Positions 1 through 8,132 of a stretch of 25,188 nt of DNA are shown piece after piece. A program made the translations under genes and the position numbers. Positions within the stretch are counted from its first letter, which is position 1. The number at the start of each line of letters is the position of its first letter. Location of the stretch: assembly GCA_938039795.1 (NCBI GenBank), contig CALHWU010000009.1, positions 1-25,188 of the forward strand. Direction: 5' to 3'. This DNA comes from an uncultured Muribaculaceae bacterium. Its GTDB lineage: Bacteria > Bacteroidota > Bacteroidia > Bacteroidales > Muribaculaceae. Under the pieces are notes generated by a model. The model worked only from the letters and a program-made list of their open reading frames with translations, was not told the DNA's origin and ran no database searches.

Positions 1-1
1 C

Positions 2-553
2 GACGTGTTCAACATACTGCTTCAGGTGCTCGACGACGGCCGTCTGACCGACAACAAGGGACGGCTTGTCAACTTCAAGAACACCATCATCATCATGACC
101 TCCAACATGGGCTCCAATGTAATCCGCGACAATTTCTCGAAGATGACCCCGGAGAACCGCACGGAGACGATCGAGACCACAAAGAACGAGGTGCTCGAGA
201 TGCTGAAACAGACCATCCGCCCCGAATTCCTCAACCGTATCGACGAGATCATAATGTTCACGCCGCTCAACGAGGCCGAAATCGAGGAGATCGTAGGACT
301 GCAGATCAACTCCATCAAGAAAATGCTCGCCCGCAACGGCGTCACGCTTGAAGTCACCACCGCAGCCCTCCACTTCCTCGCCGAGGAGGGCTACGACCCC
401 GAATTCGGCGCCCGCCCGGTAAAGCGTGCGATCCACCGCCTCGTGCTCAACCAGCTGTCGAAGGACATACTGGCCCAGAAAGTCGACCGCGACCATCCTA
501 TCGTCATCGACTATCAGGATGGCGACGATGCCGGACTGGTGTTCAGAAACTGA
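2..553 (+). CDS. clpB: ATP-dependent chaperone ClpB, C-terminal part (5' end outside window)
   Basis: ClpB is the cytoplasmic AAA+ disaggregase that works with DnaK to pull proteins out of aggregates. The frame is already open at the left edge (Asp codon at 2-4), so only about the last 183 residues are present. They begin inside the second AAA+ module: DVFNILLQVLDDGRLTD, then the IIIMTSN sensor-1 strand, the FLNRIDE arginine-finger region and the FGARPVKR sensor-2 motif, followed by the short C-terminal small domain. These are family-typical motifs. ClpC/ClpA are related alternatives, but the tail ending in GLVFRN and the lack of any extra C-terminal extension fit ClpB better. The stop is TGA at 551-553. 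The next gene starts 55 bp downstream with no clear promoter between, so the two may share a transcript. Confidence 0.9.
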   Translation, partial: DVFNILLQVLDDGRLTDNKGRLVNFKNTIIIMTSNMGSNVIRDNFSKMTPENRTETIETTKNEVLEMLKQTIRPEFLNRIDEIIMFTPLNEAEIEEIVGLQINSIKKMLARNGVTLEVTTAALHFLAEEGYDPEFGARPVKRAIHRLVLNQLSKDILAQKVDRDHPIVIDYQDGDDAGLVFRN

Positions 554-608
554 ATCCACGGCAGTCAATCCTCTTTCTTAATAAATCCTCACACTTAATC
601 ACACTATT

Positions 609-1100
609 ATGAAGAAGATACTCTACATGCTGATAGCCGCTCTGCCCTTTCTGGGCATGAGCGCCTGCAGCGACGACGACAAGGATCTGCCCGACGTTGA
701 CATCAATATCGAGTATACGGGCGCCAAGAAAGCCGACGGCAAGCTTTATGCCGTGGCCGGACAGAAGTTCGAGATCACTTCCGTCAGCTGCACCGCCCTG
801 CGCCAAGGCAAGAAAGCCGCCATCACGGCCGTGACTTACGGCATGGACGGATGGGTGCTCGGAGCCACAAACCTCTCGCCCTTCTCCATCGCTATCGACA
901 CGTCGGAACTCGCCCCCGGCAAACACGTGATGTCTATGTCGATGATCATCGCCGAAGTCGACTGCGAGCTCGCCACCGGTTATCTGGCCTTTGATCTCGT
1001 GGTAGTGCCTACCGACGCCGACCTGCCGGAGACCACGCCCGACGATCCTTCCGAAGAAGCACCGGGACGCATCACTGCCAAGCCCGACATACAGGACTGA
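609..1100 (+). CDS. Small surface-type lipoprotein, unknown function
   Basis: A 163-residue protein with a lipoprotein signal: MKK, a hydrophobic stretch, then lipobox M-S-A-C with the modified Cys at residue 20. The residues right after the Cys are S-D-D-D-K-D. Acidic residues here match the lipoprotein export signal known in Bacteroidota for display on the outer face of the outer membrane, so surface location is a reasonable inference. The middle (about 30-140) is predicted beta-rich and could be a single immunoglobulin-like fold. The last 25 residues are Pro/Asp/Glu-rich and probably flexible. I recognise no catalytic motif and no named family. It is followed by a hairpin terminator at 1127-1162. 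Confidence 0.75.
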   Translation: MKKILYMLIAALPFLGMSACSDDDKDLPDVDINIEYTGAKKADGKLYAVAGQKFEITSVSCTALRQGKKAAITAVTYGMDGWVLGATNLSPFSIAIDTSELAPGKHVMSMSMIIAEVDCELATGYLAFDLVVVPTDADLPETTPDDPSEEAPGRITAKPDIQD

Positions 1101-1126
1101 CCCGTCGCGGGCACCACACAATACAG

Positions 1127-1162
1127 TTTCGCCGTGTCTGCCACTCCGCAGACACGGCGAAA
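1127..1162. terminator. Hairpin terminator between convergent genes
   Basis: Perfect 14-bp inverted repeat (1127-1140 paired with 1149-1162; arm TTTCGCCGTGTCTG) around an 8-nt loop. On the plus strand it is followed by a modest T-rich tail (CCGTTGTTTATAT). It sits between the 3' ends of the lipoprotein gene and the minus-strand hexosaminidase gene and probably serves both directions, with the weaker tail on the minus side. Confidence 0.75.
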
Positions 1163-1222
1163 CCGTTGTTTATATCACATAGCACACGTATCAGCCGATA
1201 CGGTGCCGGGGCAGCACATCAC

Positions 1223-3409
1223 TCAAAGCTTGCGGATGAATACCAGGCCGGAGGTCTCGTTGGATCCCACGCCGTTGCGCTCCACTATGATGGTGAAGGG
1301 AGTGCCTGCCTCGAAGGCATCCACGTCAAAACGATAAGTGGCCGTCTGTCCGGGCTTGACGGTATAGTCGCCGGCCACGTCGGCAAGCATCTCGTCGCGT
1401 TTCATCAGGCGCAGCTGGCCGAAATGAACCGCTCCCCCCTTCTCGGGTATGAAAGTCACCTCATAGGATCCGTTGCCCGAAATCTTGCCTGTGGCGTCGA
1501 TCTTCCACGGAGTGGGCACCGTCTGCACCTGCAGGGGTTGCCACTGAGCCGTGATCTTGCCGTATTGTGCATATCGGGAATAATCAGGCGCGAAATAGGT
1601 CGGGAGCGATACCTTGCGTCCGTTGACCGTTATTGCATGGAAATCGGCCTTTGACGGAGCTGTGACCGCACCGCCGGTATAAAGCGTCGAGTGGACGGTG
1701 GGATATGTTCCGTCAGTGGTATAGCGGATCTCGCTGCCGGGAATCGAAGGGGAAAGCGAGAATTCCCATTCACCCGAGGGCAGCTGCTTCATCGAGGATA
1801 TGACCGGCTCAGGCACGCGATAAGAAGCGCCCCTCGCCTCCAGACGCGCGAAGTGGGTCATGACGCGGCGCTGGAAATCGGGCCATGAGCGGCGGCTCTC
1901 CTTGTCCCATGCCACCTCGGCCACGGCGAGCAGACGCGGGAAGGTGAGATAGTCGACATAGGTCTCCGACCGGTTCTCGTCGAGCTGCGGAAGTTCCTGA
2001 AGCACCGTGCCGTGAATAAACTGATCGCTCCACAGGCAACCCTGCACGCCGATTACCGAAGAATTGTCGGAATAGTCGTTGACAGGCATCGAATAGGCTT
2101 TCTCAAGCGAGATCGGCGGCATCCAGCCGGCGGCCTTGATCTCTCCGGGCGTGGAGCTTTCAGGGAAGTCGAGATACATATGTGTGGCAGGCGTCAGTAT
2201 GGCCTTATGTCCTTTTTCGGAAGCGAAGGTGGAATCAGCCACATTGTGCCATATCAGAGCCACCACGGGAGTGCTGACATCGCCCCGGGTGATGATCTCT
2301 TCCCAGCCGATGACCGTGCGTCCGCGGTCGGCCATCATGCGCGCCACGGTGTCGGTCAGCCAGCCCTGCAGCTCGGAAGCCTTCGACAGCCCTTCGCGCT
2401 TGAGGAGCGCCTGGCAGTCGGGGCATTTCTCCCAGCGGTCGTAGACAGCCTCATCGCCACCGATATTGATATATTTCGACGGGAAGAGTTCCACCGTCTC
2501 GTCAAGGATATCCGAGAGAAACTTCATCGAGCTCTCCTTGCCCACGCAGAGCAGGTCGCGGCTGATGAAGTGCTGGCGCGGCAGCTCATGCTGCAGGCCG
2601 GTGCACGACAGCCACGGGTAGGCGACAACCGCCGAAAGGATATGGGCCGGAAATTCTATCTCGGGGATAATCTCCACGTTTCGCAGACGTCCGTATTCGA
2701 TGATGTCGCGGATCTGATCCTGCGTATAATAGCCTCCCAGACGGTCGGGACCGCTGCCGGCGTAAGCTCCTACCTCGGTCAGACGAGGATATTTCTTGCT
2801 CTCCATACGCCATCCCGAGTCGTCGATCATGTGGAACTGCAGCTTGTTGAGCTTATACATGGCCATCATGTCGATATAGTGCTTCACATAGTCGACATCG
2901 TGGAAATAGCGGGCCACATCAAGCATCATGCCTCGCCAGGGACGTTCGGGAGCGTCGTAGATGCTGACACATGGCGCGGTCCACTCCACATGGCGCTGCG
3001 GACGGTCGGCATGAATGCCTTCCGGGAACAGCTGCAGCAAAGTCTGTATGCCATAGAACAGGCCTCCCTTGTCGGCCCCGACCACACTGACGCGCTTAGG
3101 ACCGACCTCCAGACGGTAGCCTTCGGGAGCTCCTATGGCCTCACTGTCGACAGAAAGGGCGATATCAGCCTTCGCTATGCCGGGAACCACTCTCAGATCA
3201 TAGCCTGTCGACTGCAGCAGCACACTGTCGAGATATGCCGCATATTCCCCGAGGTCGCCGGAATAGCCTATTGAAGTCTTTGGTGTCAAAGTGAACTGTC
3301 CCTTATGCTCCTCAACCGAAACCGGCTGCGGCACGACATTGACAGAAGCTCCGGCTGCAAATGAGCCGCAGACCAGTGCCGCCACCGCGATGAAATTGCG
3401 TAGTGTCAT
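1223..3409 (-). CDS. Secreted beta-N-acetylhexosaminidase, GH20
   Basis: A 728-residue exo-glycosidase expected to remove terminal GlcNAc/GalNAc from host glycans or chitobiose in the periplasm or outside the cell. The signal peptide covers about residues 1-21; the C at residue 14 follows V, so a lipobox is unlikely. The GH20b-type N-terminal domain is ~23-150 and the TIM barrel ~153-520. The barrel includes HMIDDSGWR (193-201), the catalytic Asp-Glu pair D319-E320 in GGDEAVYDRW, and the substrate-site Trp motif QGCLWSD (456-462). A chitobiase C-terminal-like domain with YTTDGTYPT follows at ~535-605. The last ~110 residues look like a further beta-sandwich, possibly carbohydrate-binding. Substrate-assisted catalysis is known for the family. 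A candidate promoter lies at 3468-3503 on the minus strand. No SusC/SusD pair is present nearby. Confidence 0.93.
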   Translation of the reverse strand: MTLRNFIAVAALVCGSFAAGASVNVVPQPVSVEEHKGQFTLTPKTSIGYSGDLGEYAAYLDSVLLQSTGYDLRVVPGIAKADIALSVDSEAIGAPEGYRLEVGPKRVSVVGADKGGLFYGIQTLLQLFPEGIHADRPQRHVEWTAPCVSIYDAPERPWRGMMLDVARYFHDVDYVKHYIDMMAMYKLNKLQFHMIDDSGWRMESKKYPRLTEVGAYAGSGPDRLGGYYTQDQIRDIIEYGRLRNVEIIPEIEFPAHILSAVVAYPWLSCTGLQHELPRQHFISRDLLCVGKESSMKFLSDILDETVELFPSKYINIGGDEAVYDRWEKCPDCQALLKREGLSKASELQGWLTDTVARMMADRGRTVIGWEEIITRGDVSTPVVALIWHNVADSTFASEKGHKAILTPATHMYLDFPESSTPGEIKAAGWMPPISLEKAYSMPVNDYSDNSSVIGVQGCLWSDQFIHGTVLQELPQLDENRSETYVDYLTFPRLLAVAEVAWDKESRRSWPDFQRRVMTHFARLEARGASYRVPEPVISSMKQLPSGEWEFSLSPSIPGSEIRYTTDGTYPTVHSTLYTGGAVTAPSKADFHAITVNGRKVSLPTYFAPDYSRYAQYGKITAQWQPLQVQTVPTPWKIDATGKISGNGSYEVTFIPEKGGAVHFGQLRLMKRDEMLADVAGDYTVKPGQTATYRFDVDAFEAGTPFTIIVERNGVGSNETSGLVFIRKL

Positions 3410-3467
3410 TGTGTGGAAAAAATGATGTGATATGTGGTGAATTATACTTGTCAGAGGTTAGTTTCTG

Positions 3468-3503
3468 CAAAGTTACCAAATAATCTTGGGAGGATTGGCC
3501 AAA
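3468..3503 (-). promoter_or_regulatory. Candidate promoter for the GH20 gene
   Basis: Read on the minus strand, 3475-3468 is TAACTTTG, a perfect Bacteroidota -7 element (TAnnTTTG). A TTTG at 3503-3500 is the nearest -33 candidate, but the 24-nt spacing is longer than the usual ~19-21. The -7 element lies about 60 nt upstream of the start codon. Confidence 0.5.
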
Positions 3504-3507
3504 TATT

Positions 3508-3539
3508 TTTGCAGGAATGGTTAATTTCGCTTAATTTTG
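3508..3539 (+). promoter_or_regulatory. Promoter for sdhCAB
   Basis: TTTG at 3508-3511 and TAATTTTG at 3532-3539 with a 20-nt spacer fit the Bacteroidota -33/-7 consensus well. Initiation would fall near 3546 and give an untranslated leader of roughly 160 nt before sdhC. This promoter is divergent from the one for the GH20 gene; the two overlap at 3500-3511. Confidence 0.65.
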
Positions 3540-3704
3540 CACATTGACTGACTTCATCTTCTATACTAAAGTCAAAACCGGGCCTTGCTCGACAGAGCTG
3601 GAGCCGGATATGGCGGAAGCGACAAGCTGGAGGCAGCCGCCGGCAATCGGTTGACACCTGAAAATCCATCATAAAAAACAAATAATTAAAATTTCACTTT
3701 CATT

Positions 3705-4571
3705 ATGTGGTTAACCAACTCATCTATAGGTAGGAAGCTCGTGATGTCAATCACCGGAGCATGCCTTATCCTATTCGTTACGTTTCACGCACTGATGAAC
3801 GGCGTGGCCCTTTTCTGGCCTCAGGCCTATGATCTGATCTGCGCTTTCCTCGGTGCCAACTGGTATGCGCTGGTGGCATCCATGGGTCTGGCGGCGCTCT
3901 TCATCATCCACATCTGCTACGCGCTCTGGCTGACCGTACAGAACCGCAAGGCCCGCGGCGCCGACCGTTATCTGGTCAATGCCCGCCAGCCTCAGGTAGA
4001 GTGGTCGTCGAAAAACATGCTCGTTCTCGGCATCGTGGTGCTCGCCTTCCTGGCTGTCCACCTGATCCAGTTCTGGGCAAAGATGCAGCTCGCCGAGATC
4101 ATCCACTGCGAATATGTCCACGACGGCGCTCCCGTTCCTCCCGCGGCAGGCACTCTGTTCCTGCAGATCGCATTCAGCCAGGTATGGACTCCGATCGTCT
4201 ACATCATCGGTTTCGTAGCCCTCTGGTTCCACATGAACCACGGCTTCTGGTCGATGTTCCAGACCTGCGGATGGGACAATGACATCTGGATCAAGCGCCT
4301 CAAATGCATCGGCCTCTGGTGGAGCTCCATCGTAGTGGCTCTCTTCATCGCCCAGGCCGTAGTGTTCACCGTACGCGCCAACACCACCACCTTTGACGAG
4401 GCTTATCGCGAATACGCCGCAAGCGTAATGTTTTCCGACGTGACCGCTCCTCAGGAGGGCGTATGCATCGGTGAAGGCGAATGCACCCACAGGCACAAGG
4501 ACTGCAACGGCCACCACGACTGCGGCAACAAGGGTCTCAAGTGGGAGAAAGCTACAGAAATTTCAGAATAA
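3705..4571 (+). CDS. sdhC: Succinate dehydrogenase/fumarate reductase cytochrome b subunit (b558 type)
   Basis: Membrane anchor of the succinate:quinone oxidoreductase / fumarate reductase complex; it carries heme b and links the flavoprotein and Fe-S subunits to menaquinone. Five hydrophobic segments are visible (about 16-38, 57-78, 106-125, 157-176, 206-224). His residues in or near them (H28, H69, H119, H176 or H179) are candidate axial heme ligands, as expected for the single-subunit five-helix anchor. At 288 residues it is longer than the ~230 I expect for the family. The excess is a polar C-terminal tail (about 240-288) with a Cys/His cluster: C254, C260, H262, H264, C267, H270, H271, C273. 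The ATG at 3705 begins a normal N-terminus. The gene is followed 19 nt later by sdhA. Confidence 0.92.
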   Translation: MWLTNSSIGRKLVMSITGACLILFVTFHALMNGVALFWPQAYDLICAFLGANWYALVASMGLAALFIIHICYALWLTVQNRKARGADRYLVNARQPQVEWSSKNMLVLGIVVLAFLAVHLIQFWAKMQLAEIIHCEYVHDGAPVPPAAGTLFLQIAFSQVWTPIVYIIGFVALWFHMNHGFWSMFQTCGWDNDIWIKRLKCIGLWWSSIVVALFIAQAVVFTVRANTTTFDEAYREYAASVMFSDVTAPQEGVCIGEGECTHRHKDCNGHHDCGNKGLKWEKATEISE

Positions 4572-4590
4572 ACATCACAACGTCACAAAT

Positions 4591-6624
4591 ATGGCAGACA
4601 TCAAAAGCGTAGAGGGCATGATCGACTCTACACCCATAATGAAGGATTACGCCGACATCGAGTCCTCCAAGCTCCCCGAATATCAGATCGATTCCAAGAT
4701 ACCCGAGGGCCCCATAGCCGAGAAGTGGACCAACTACAAGGCCCATCAGAAGCTCGTCAATCCCGCCAACAAACGTAATCTCGACGTGATCGTGGTGGGC
4801 ACCGGCCTCGCCGGCGCATCGGCAGCCTCGACTCTTGCCGAGCTCGGTTTCAACGTATATAACTTCTGTATCCAGGACAGCCCGCGCCGCGCGCACTCCA
4901 TCGCCGCGCAGGGAGGCATCAATGCTGCGAAAGACTATCAGAACGACGGCGACTCCGTATACCGCCTGTTCTACGACACCGTAAAGGGCGGCGACTTCCG
5001 CTCACGCGAGGCCAACGTATACCGTCTGGCCGAGGTGTCAAACAACATCATCGACCAGTGCGTGCAGCAGGGTGTACCCTTCGCACGTGAATACGGCGGC
5101 CTGCTGGCCAACCGTTCGTTCGGCGGCGCTCAGGTGAGCCGTACGTTCTATGCCAAGGGCCAGACCGGCCAGCAGCTGCTGCTTGGCGCCTATGCATCGC
5201 TCAACCGTCAGATCGAGAAGGGTCAGGTGCGCTCCTTCAACCGTCGCGAGATGCTCGACGTGGTGATCATCGACGGCCGCGCCCGCGGCATCATCGTGCG
5301 CAACCTCGTCACCGGCGAGCTTGAGCGCTATGCCGCCCACGCCGTAGTGCTCGCCACCGGCGGCTACGGACGCACATTCTTCCTCTCCACCAACGCCATG
5401 GGCTGCAACGGCTCGGCTGCCGTGCAGGCCTTCAAGAAGGGCGCTTATCTTGCCAACCTCGCTTTCACTCAGATTCACCCCACCTGTATCCCCGTCCACG
5501 GCGAAGACCAGTCGAAGCTCACCCTCATGAGCGAATCGCTCCGCAATGACGGCCGCATCTGGGTGCCCAAGAAAAAAGAGGACGCCGAGGCTATCCGCGC
5601 CGGCAAGAAGAAACCGACCGATATCCCCGACGAAGACCGCGACTTCTATCTGGAGCGCCGCTATCCGGCATTCGGCAACCTCTGCCCCCGCGACATCGCC
5701 AGCCGCGCCGCCAAGGAGCGCTGCGACGCCGGCTACGGAGTGGGAACCGGCAACGCCGTATATCTCGACTTCAAGTATGCCATCGAGCGTCTGGGAGCTG
5801 ACGTGGTGCGCGACCGCTACGGCAACCTCTTCGACATGTACCAGATGATCTCCGACGACAACCCATACGAGACCCCGATGATGATCTTCCCGGCCTCGCA
5901 CTACACCATGGGCGGCATCTGGGTCGACTACGAGCTGCAGACCTCGATCAAGGGTCTCTTCGCCATCGGCGAATGCAACTTCTCCGACCACGGAGCCAAC
6001 CGCCTCGGAGCATCGGCTCTCATGCAGGGTCTGGCCGACGGCTACTTCGTGCTCCCCTATACTCTCCAGAATTATCTCAGCGACCAGATCAAGGTCAGCC
6101 GTTCGACATTCGACACCAAGCATCCCGAATTCGACGAGGCAGAGAAAGGCGTACGCGACCGCATAGCCCGTCTGATGGCCATCAAGGGCACCAAGAGCCC
6201 CGATCAGATCCACAAGAAGCTTGGCCACATCATGTGGAACCTCGTGGGCATGGGCCGCACGCTCCAGAGCCTCGTGAAGGCTATCGAGGAGCTCAAGGAG
6301 GTGCGCAAGGAGTTCTACACCGATCTGCGCATCGTGGGCAGCGCCGACGATCTCAACACCGAGCTTGAGAAGGCTCTGCGCCTGGAGGACTTCCTCGTGA
6401 TGGCACGCATGATGGCCATAGACGCCCTTCACCGCAACGAATCATGCGGCGCACACTTCCGCGAGGAGTACCAGACGCCCGACGGCGAGGCCAAGCGCGA
6501 CGACGAGCACTACATGTACGTCAGCTGCTGGAAATACACCGGCGACGACGAGAAGCCCATCCTTCTCAAAGAGCCCCTCAAATATGAGGCCATCCAGGTA
6601 CAGACCCGCAACTACAAGTCGTAA
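4591..6624 (+). CDS. sdhA: Succinate dehydrogenase/fumarate reductase flavoprotein subunit
   Basis: Catalytic subunit that interconverts succinate and fumarate using covalent FAD; in gut Bacteroidales it mainly acts as fumarate reductase in anaerobic succinate production. The dinucleotide-binding motif VIVVGTGLAGASAA is at about residues 66-79. His102 in RAHSIAAQGG is the expected FAD attachment site. HYTMGGIWVD and GANRLGASALMQG are substrate/FAD-site motifs. I chose the ATG at 4591 (MADIKSVEGM), giving 677 residues. An in-frame ATG 120 nt upstream lies inside sdhC and its added residues are low-complexity translation of the sdhC tail. Length and order fit the Bacillus-type SdhA family. The gene sits between sdhC (19 nt) and sdhB (27 nt). 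Confidence 0.96.
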   Translation: MADIKSVEGMIDSTPIMKDYADIESSKLPEYQIDSKIPEGPIAEKWTNYKAHQKLVNPANKRNLDVIVVGTGLAGASAASTLAELGFNVYNFCIQDSPRRAHSIAAQGGINAAKDYQNDGDSVYRLFYDTVKGGDFRSREANVYRLAEVSNNIIDQCVQQGVPFAREYGGLLANRSFGGAQVSRTFYAKGQTGQQLLLGAYASLNRQIEKGQVRSFNRREMLDVVIIDGRARGIIVRNLVTGELERYAAHAVVLATGGYGRTFFLSTNAMGCNGSAAVQAFKKGAYLANLAFTQIHPTCIPVHGEDQSKLTLMSESLRNDGRIWVPKKKEDAEAIRAGKKKPTDIPDEDRDFYLERRYPAFGNLCPRDIASRAAKERCDAGYGVGTGNAVYLDFKYAIERLGADVVRDRYGNLFDMYQMISDDNPYETPMMIFPASHYTMGGIWVDYELQTSIKGLFAIGECNFSDHGANRLGASALMQGLADGYFVLPYTLQNYLSDQIKVSRSTFDTKHPEFDEAEKGVRDRIARLMAIKGTKSPDQIHKKLGHIMWNLVGMGRTLQSLVKAIEELKEVRKEFYTDLRIVGSADDLNTELEKALRLEDFLVMARMMAIDALHRNESCGAHFREEYQTPDGEAKRDDEHYMYVSCWKYTGDDEKPILLKEPLKYEAIQVQTRNYKS

Positions 6625-6651
6625 AAACGTCAAGAAAAAAGCAACACAGAA

Positions 6652-7407
6652 ATGGAAAATACTATAAGCGTAAATCTGAAAGTTTGGCGTCAGCGCGGTC
6701 CGAAGGAACCCGGCCAGTTCGTCAACTATCACCTCGACAACGTGTCGACCGGCAGCAGCTTCCTCGAAATGCTCGACATGCTCAACCAGCAGCTCGTGGA
6801 TCAGAACGAGGAGCCGGTGGTGTTTGACAACGATTGCCGCGAAGGCATCTGCGGCATGTGCTCGCTCTACATCAACGGTCATCCCCACGGCCCGGTACAG
6901 GGCATCACCACCTGTCAGCTCCACATGCGCAAGTTCCACGACGGAGAGACCATCACCATCGAGCCCTGGCGCTCGGCGGCTTTCCCCGTGATCCGCGACC
7001 TGGCCGTCAACCGCAACGCGTTCGACCAGATACAGCAGGCCGGCGGCTATGTATCGTTCAACTGCGGCGGCGCTCCCGACGCCAACGCCACCCCGATCTC
7101 GAAGGAAGTGGCCGACGTGGCGATGGACTCCGCCACCTGCATCGGCTGCGGCGCCTGCGTGGCAGCGTGCAAGAACGGCTCGGCAATGCTCTTCGTTTCG
7201 GCCAAGGTCAGCCAGTTCGCCCTCCTGCCCCAGGGCCAGGTAGAGCGCAAGCGCCGCGCCCGCGCCATGGTCAAGAAGATGGACGAACTCGGATTCGGCA
7301 ACTGCACCAACACCGGAGCCTGCGCCGCCGAGTGTCCCAAGAACATACCTCTGAGCAACATCGCCCGACTCAACCGCGAGTTTATCAAAGCCAAGTGCGC
7401 CGACTGA
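6652..7407 (+). CDS. sdhB: Succinate dehydrogenase/fumarate reductase iron-sulfur subunit
   Basis: Carries electrons between the flavoprotein and the membrane heme/quinone. The [2Fe-2S] ligands are C62, C67, C70 and C88 (CREGICGMC then a distant Cys). The C-terminal half is ferredoxin-like, with C163-x2-C166-x2-C169-x3-C173 for a [4Fe-4S] cluster and C218, C224, C228 (followed by PK) for the third cluster. The length of 251 residues is normal. It is the last gene of sdhCAB and is followed by a strong intrinsic terminator at 7438-7477. Confidence 0.96.
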   Translation: MENTISVNLKVWRQRGPKEPGQFVNYHLDNVSTGSSFLEMLDMLNQQLVDQNEEPVVFDNDCREGICGMCSLYINGHPHGPVQGITTCQLHMRKFHDGETITIEPWRSAAFPVIRDLAVNRNAFDQIQQAGGYVSFNCGGAPDANATPISKEVADVAMDSATCIGCGACVAACKNGSAMLFVSAKVSQFALLPQGQVERKRRARAMVKKMDELGFGNCTNTGACAAECPKNIPLSNIARLNREFIKAKCAD

Positions 7408-7437
7408 CGCCAGGCTGAGAAATCACCATAAAACGCC

Positions 7438-7477
7438 GACTGCCGCCCTCGATCGCGAGAGCGGCAGTCTGTTTTTT
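7438..7477. terminator. Strong intrinsic terminator after sdhCAB, likely bidirectional
   Basis: Stem arm GACTGCCGC (7438-7446) pairs with GCGGCAGTC (7461-7469). The apical part CTCG-ATCG-CGAG extends the helix. A T6 run follows at 7472-7477. On the minus strand the stem is followed by GTTTTAT, so it can also end the convergent gene at 7542-8063. Confidence 0.88.
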
Positions 7478-7541
7478 CCCTTCATTCCGGGCAAGCCATG
7501 CTGACATCCAGTCTCAGGCTTACAGGGAAATCATGATTGCA

Positions 7542-8063
7542 TCAGTTGCCGGAGGGAGGGAGCACCTGATGGGGCAGCTCGAAGTCAGGATAGACATCGA
7601 CGTCGACAGCTGTGGTGCCGCGCAGCGAACCGTCGGGCATATACATCAGATATACGTCGGGCTGTCCGGGAGTCTCCACTTCGACGCGGTAGAAGCTTTC
7701 CGAGCGGCGTTCGAAATACTCTATATCGTCGACTGTCCAGTCGCGGAAGTCGCCGGTGGCGATAGCGTTGGCCACGGGCTGCGGGAGCTTGGTCAGATCG
7801 CGGTCATAGTCATATTCGGTCATCGCCCACTGGTTGGAAACGTCAAACCATACATCGGCCGATACGCCGTCGATGCGGCCTTCGGCCACACTCCAGTTCT
7901 TTTTCTTCTCCCACTTTTCAACCTTCATCGAGGGATATCTCGATGCGAGAGCCTGCTTCAGCTCCTTGTCGGGCGATACCTTGTCGTCATCATTGTCGCC
8001 ACAGGCCGCCAGCGGAGCCAGCGCGAAGACAACCAGCGCGGCTGCCATAATCTTTTTGATCAT
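7542..8063 (-). CDS. PepSY-like domain lipoprotein
   Basis: A 173-residue lipoprotein with lipobox L-A-A-C (Cys21) followed by G-D-N-D-D-D, an acidic stretch consistent with the Bacteroidota surface export signal. The rest resembles the PepSY-like family common in Bacteroides (PF11396 type). It has RYPSMKVEKWEKKKNWSVAE, then DVWFD, WAMTEYD, LPQPVANAI, W-T-V-D-D-I-E and YRVEVE, ending with VYLMYMPDGSL. These proteins are small, secreted and of unclear function; PepSY domains have been proposed to bind or inhibit secreted proteases, but nothing here proves that. It is 70 bp downstream of mfd on the same strand and ends at the shared terminator 7438-7477. Confidence 0.8.
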   Translation of the reverse strand: MIKKIMAAALVVFALAPLAACGDNDDDKVSPDKELKQALASRYPSMKVEKWEKKKNWSVAEGRIDGVSADVWFDVSNQWAMTEYDYDRDLTKLPQPVANAIATGDFRDWTVDDIEYFERRSESFYRVEVETPGQPDVYLMYMPDGSLRGTTAVDVDVYPDFELPHQVLPPSGN

Positions 8064-8132
8064 AATAAGAGATTTTTATTTATTAAACAATCTTGTCACT
8101 GCAGGGGATAACGCCGACGGCCCCATAAATGT

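Noticed and set aside
2012..3274. Long open frame (420 codons) on the plus strand opposite the GH20 gene
   Set aside because: It mirrors the codon pattern of a well-supported GH20 gene, has no recognisable domain, and such antisense frames are expected in GC-rich coding DNA.
4471..4590. Upstream start for sdhA
   Set aside because: The added 40 residues are Thr/Ala-rich translation of the sdhC tail in another frame; the ATG at 4591 gives the usual SdhA N-terminus.
5038..6432. 464-codon open frame opposite sdhA
   Set aside because: Ala/Val/His/Glu-rich translation without domain features, fully inside the conserved sdhA gene; a composition artefact.
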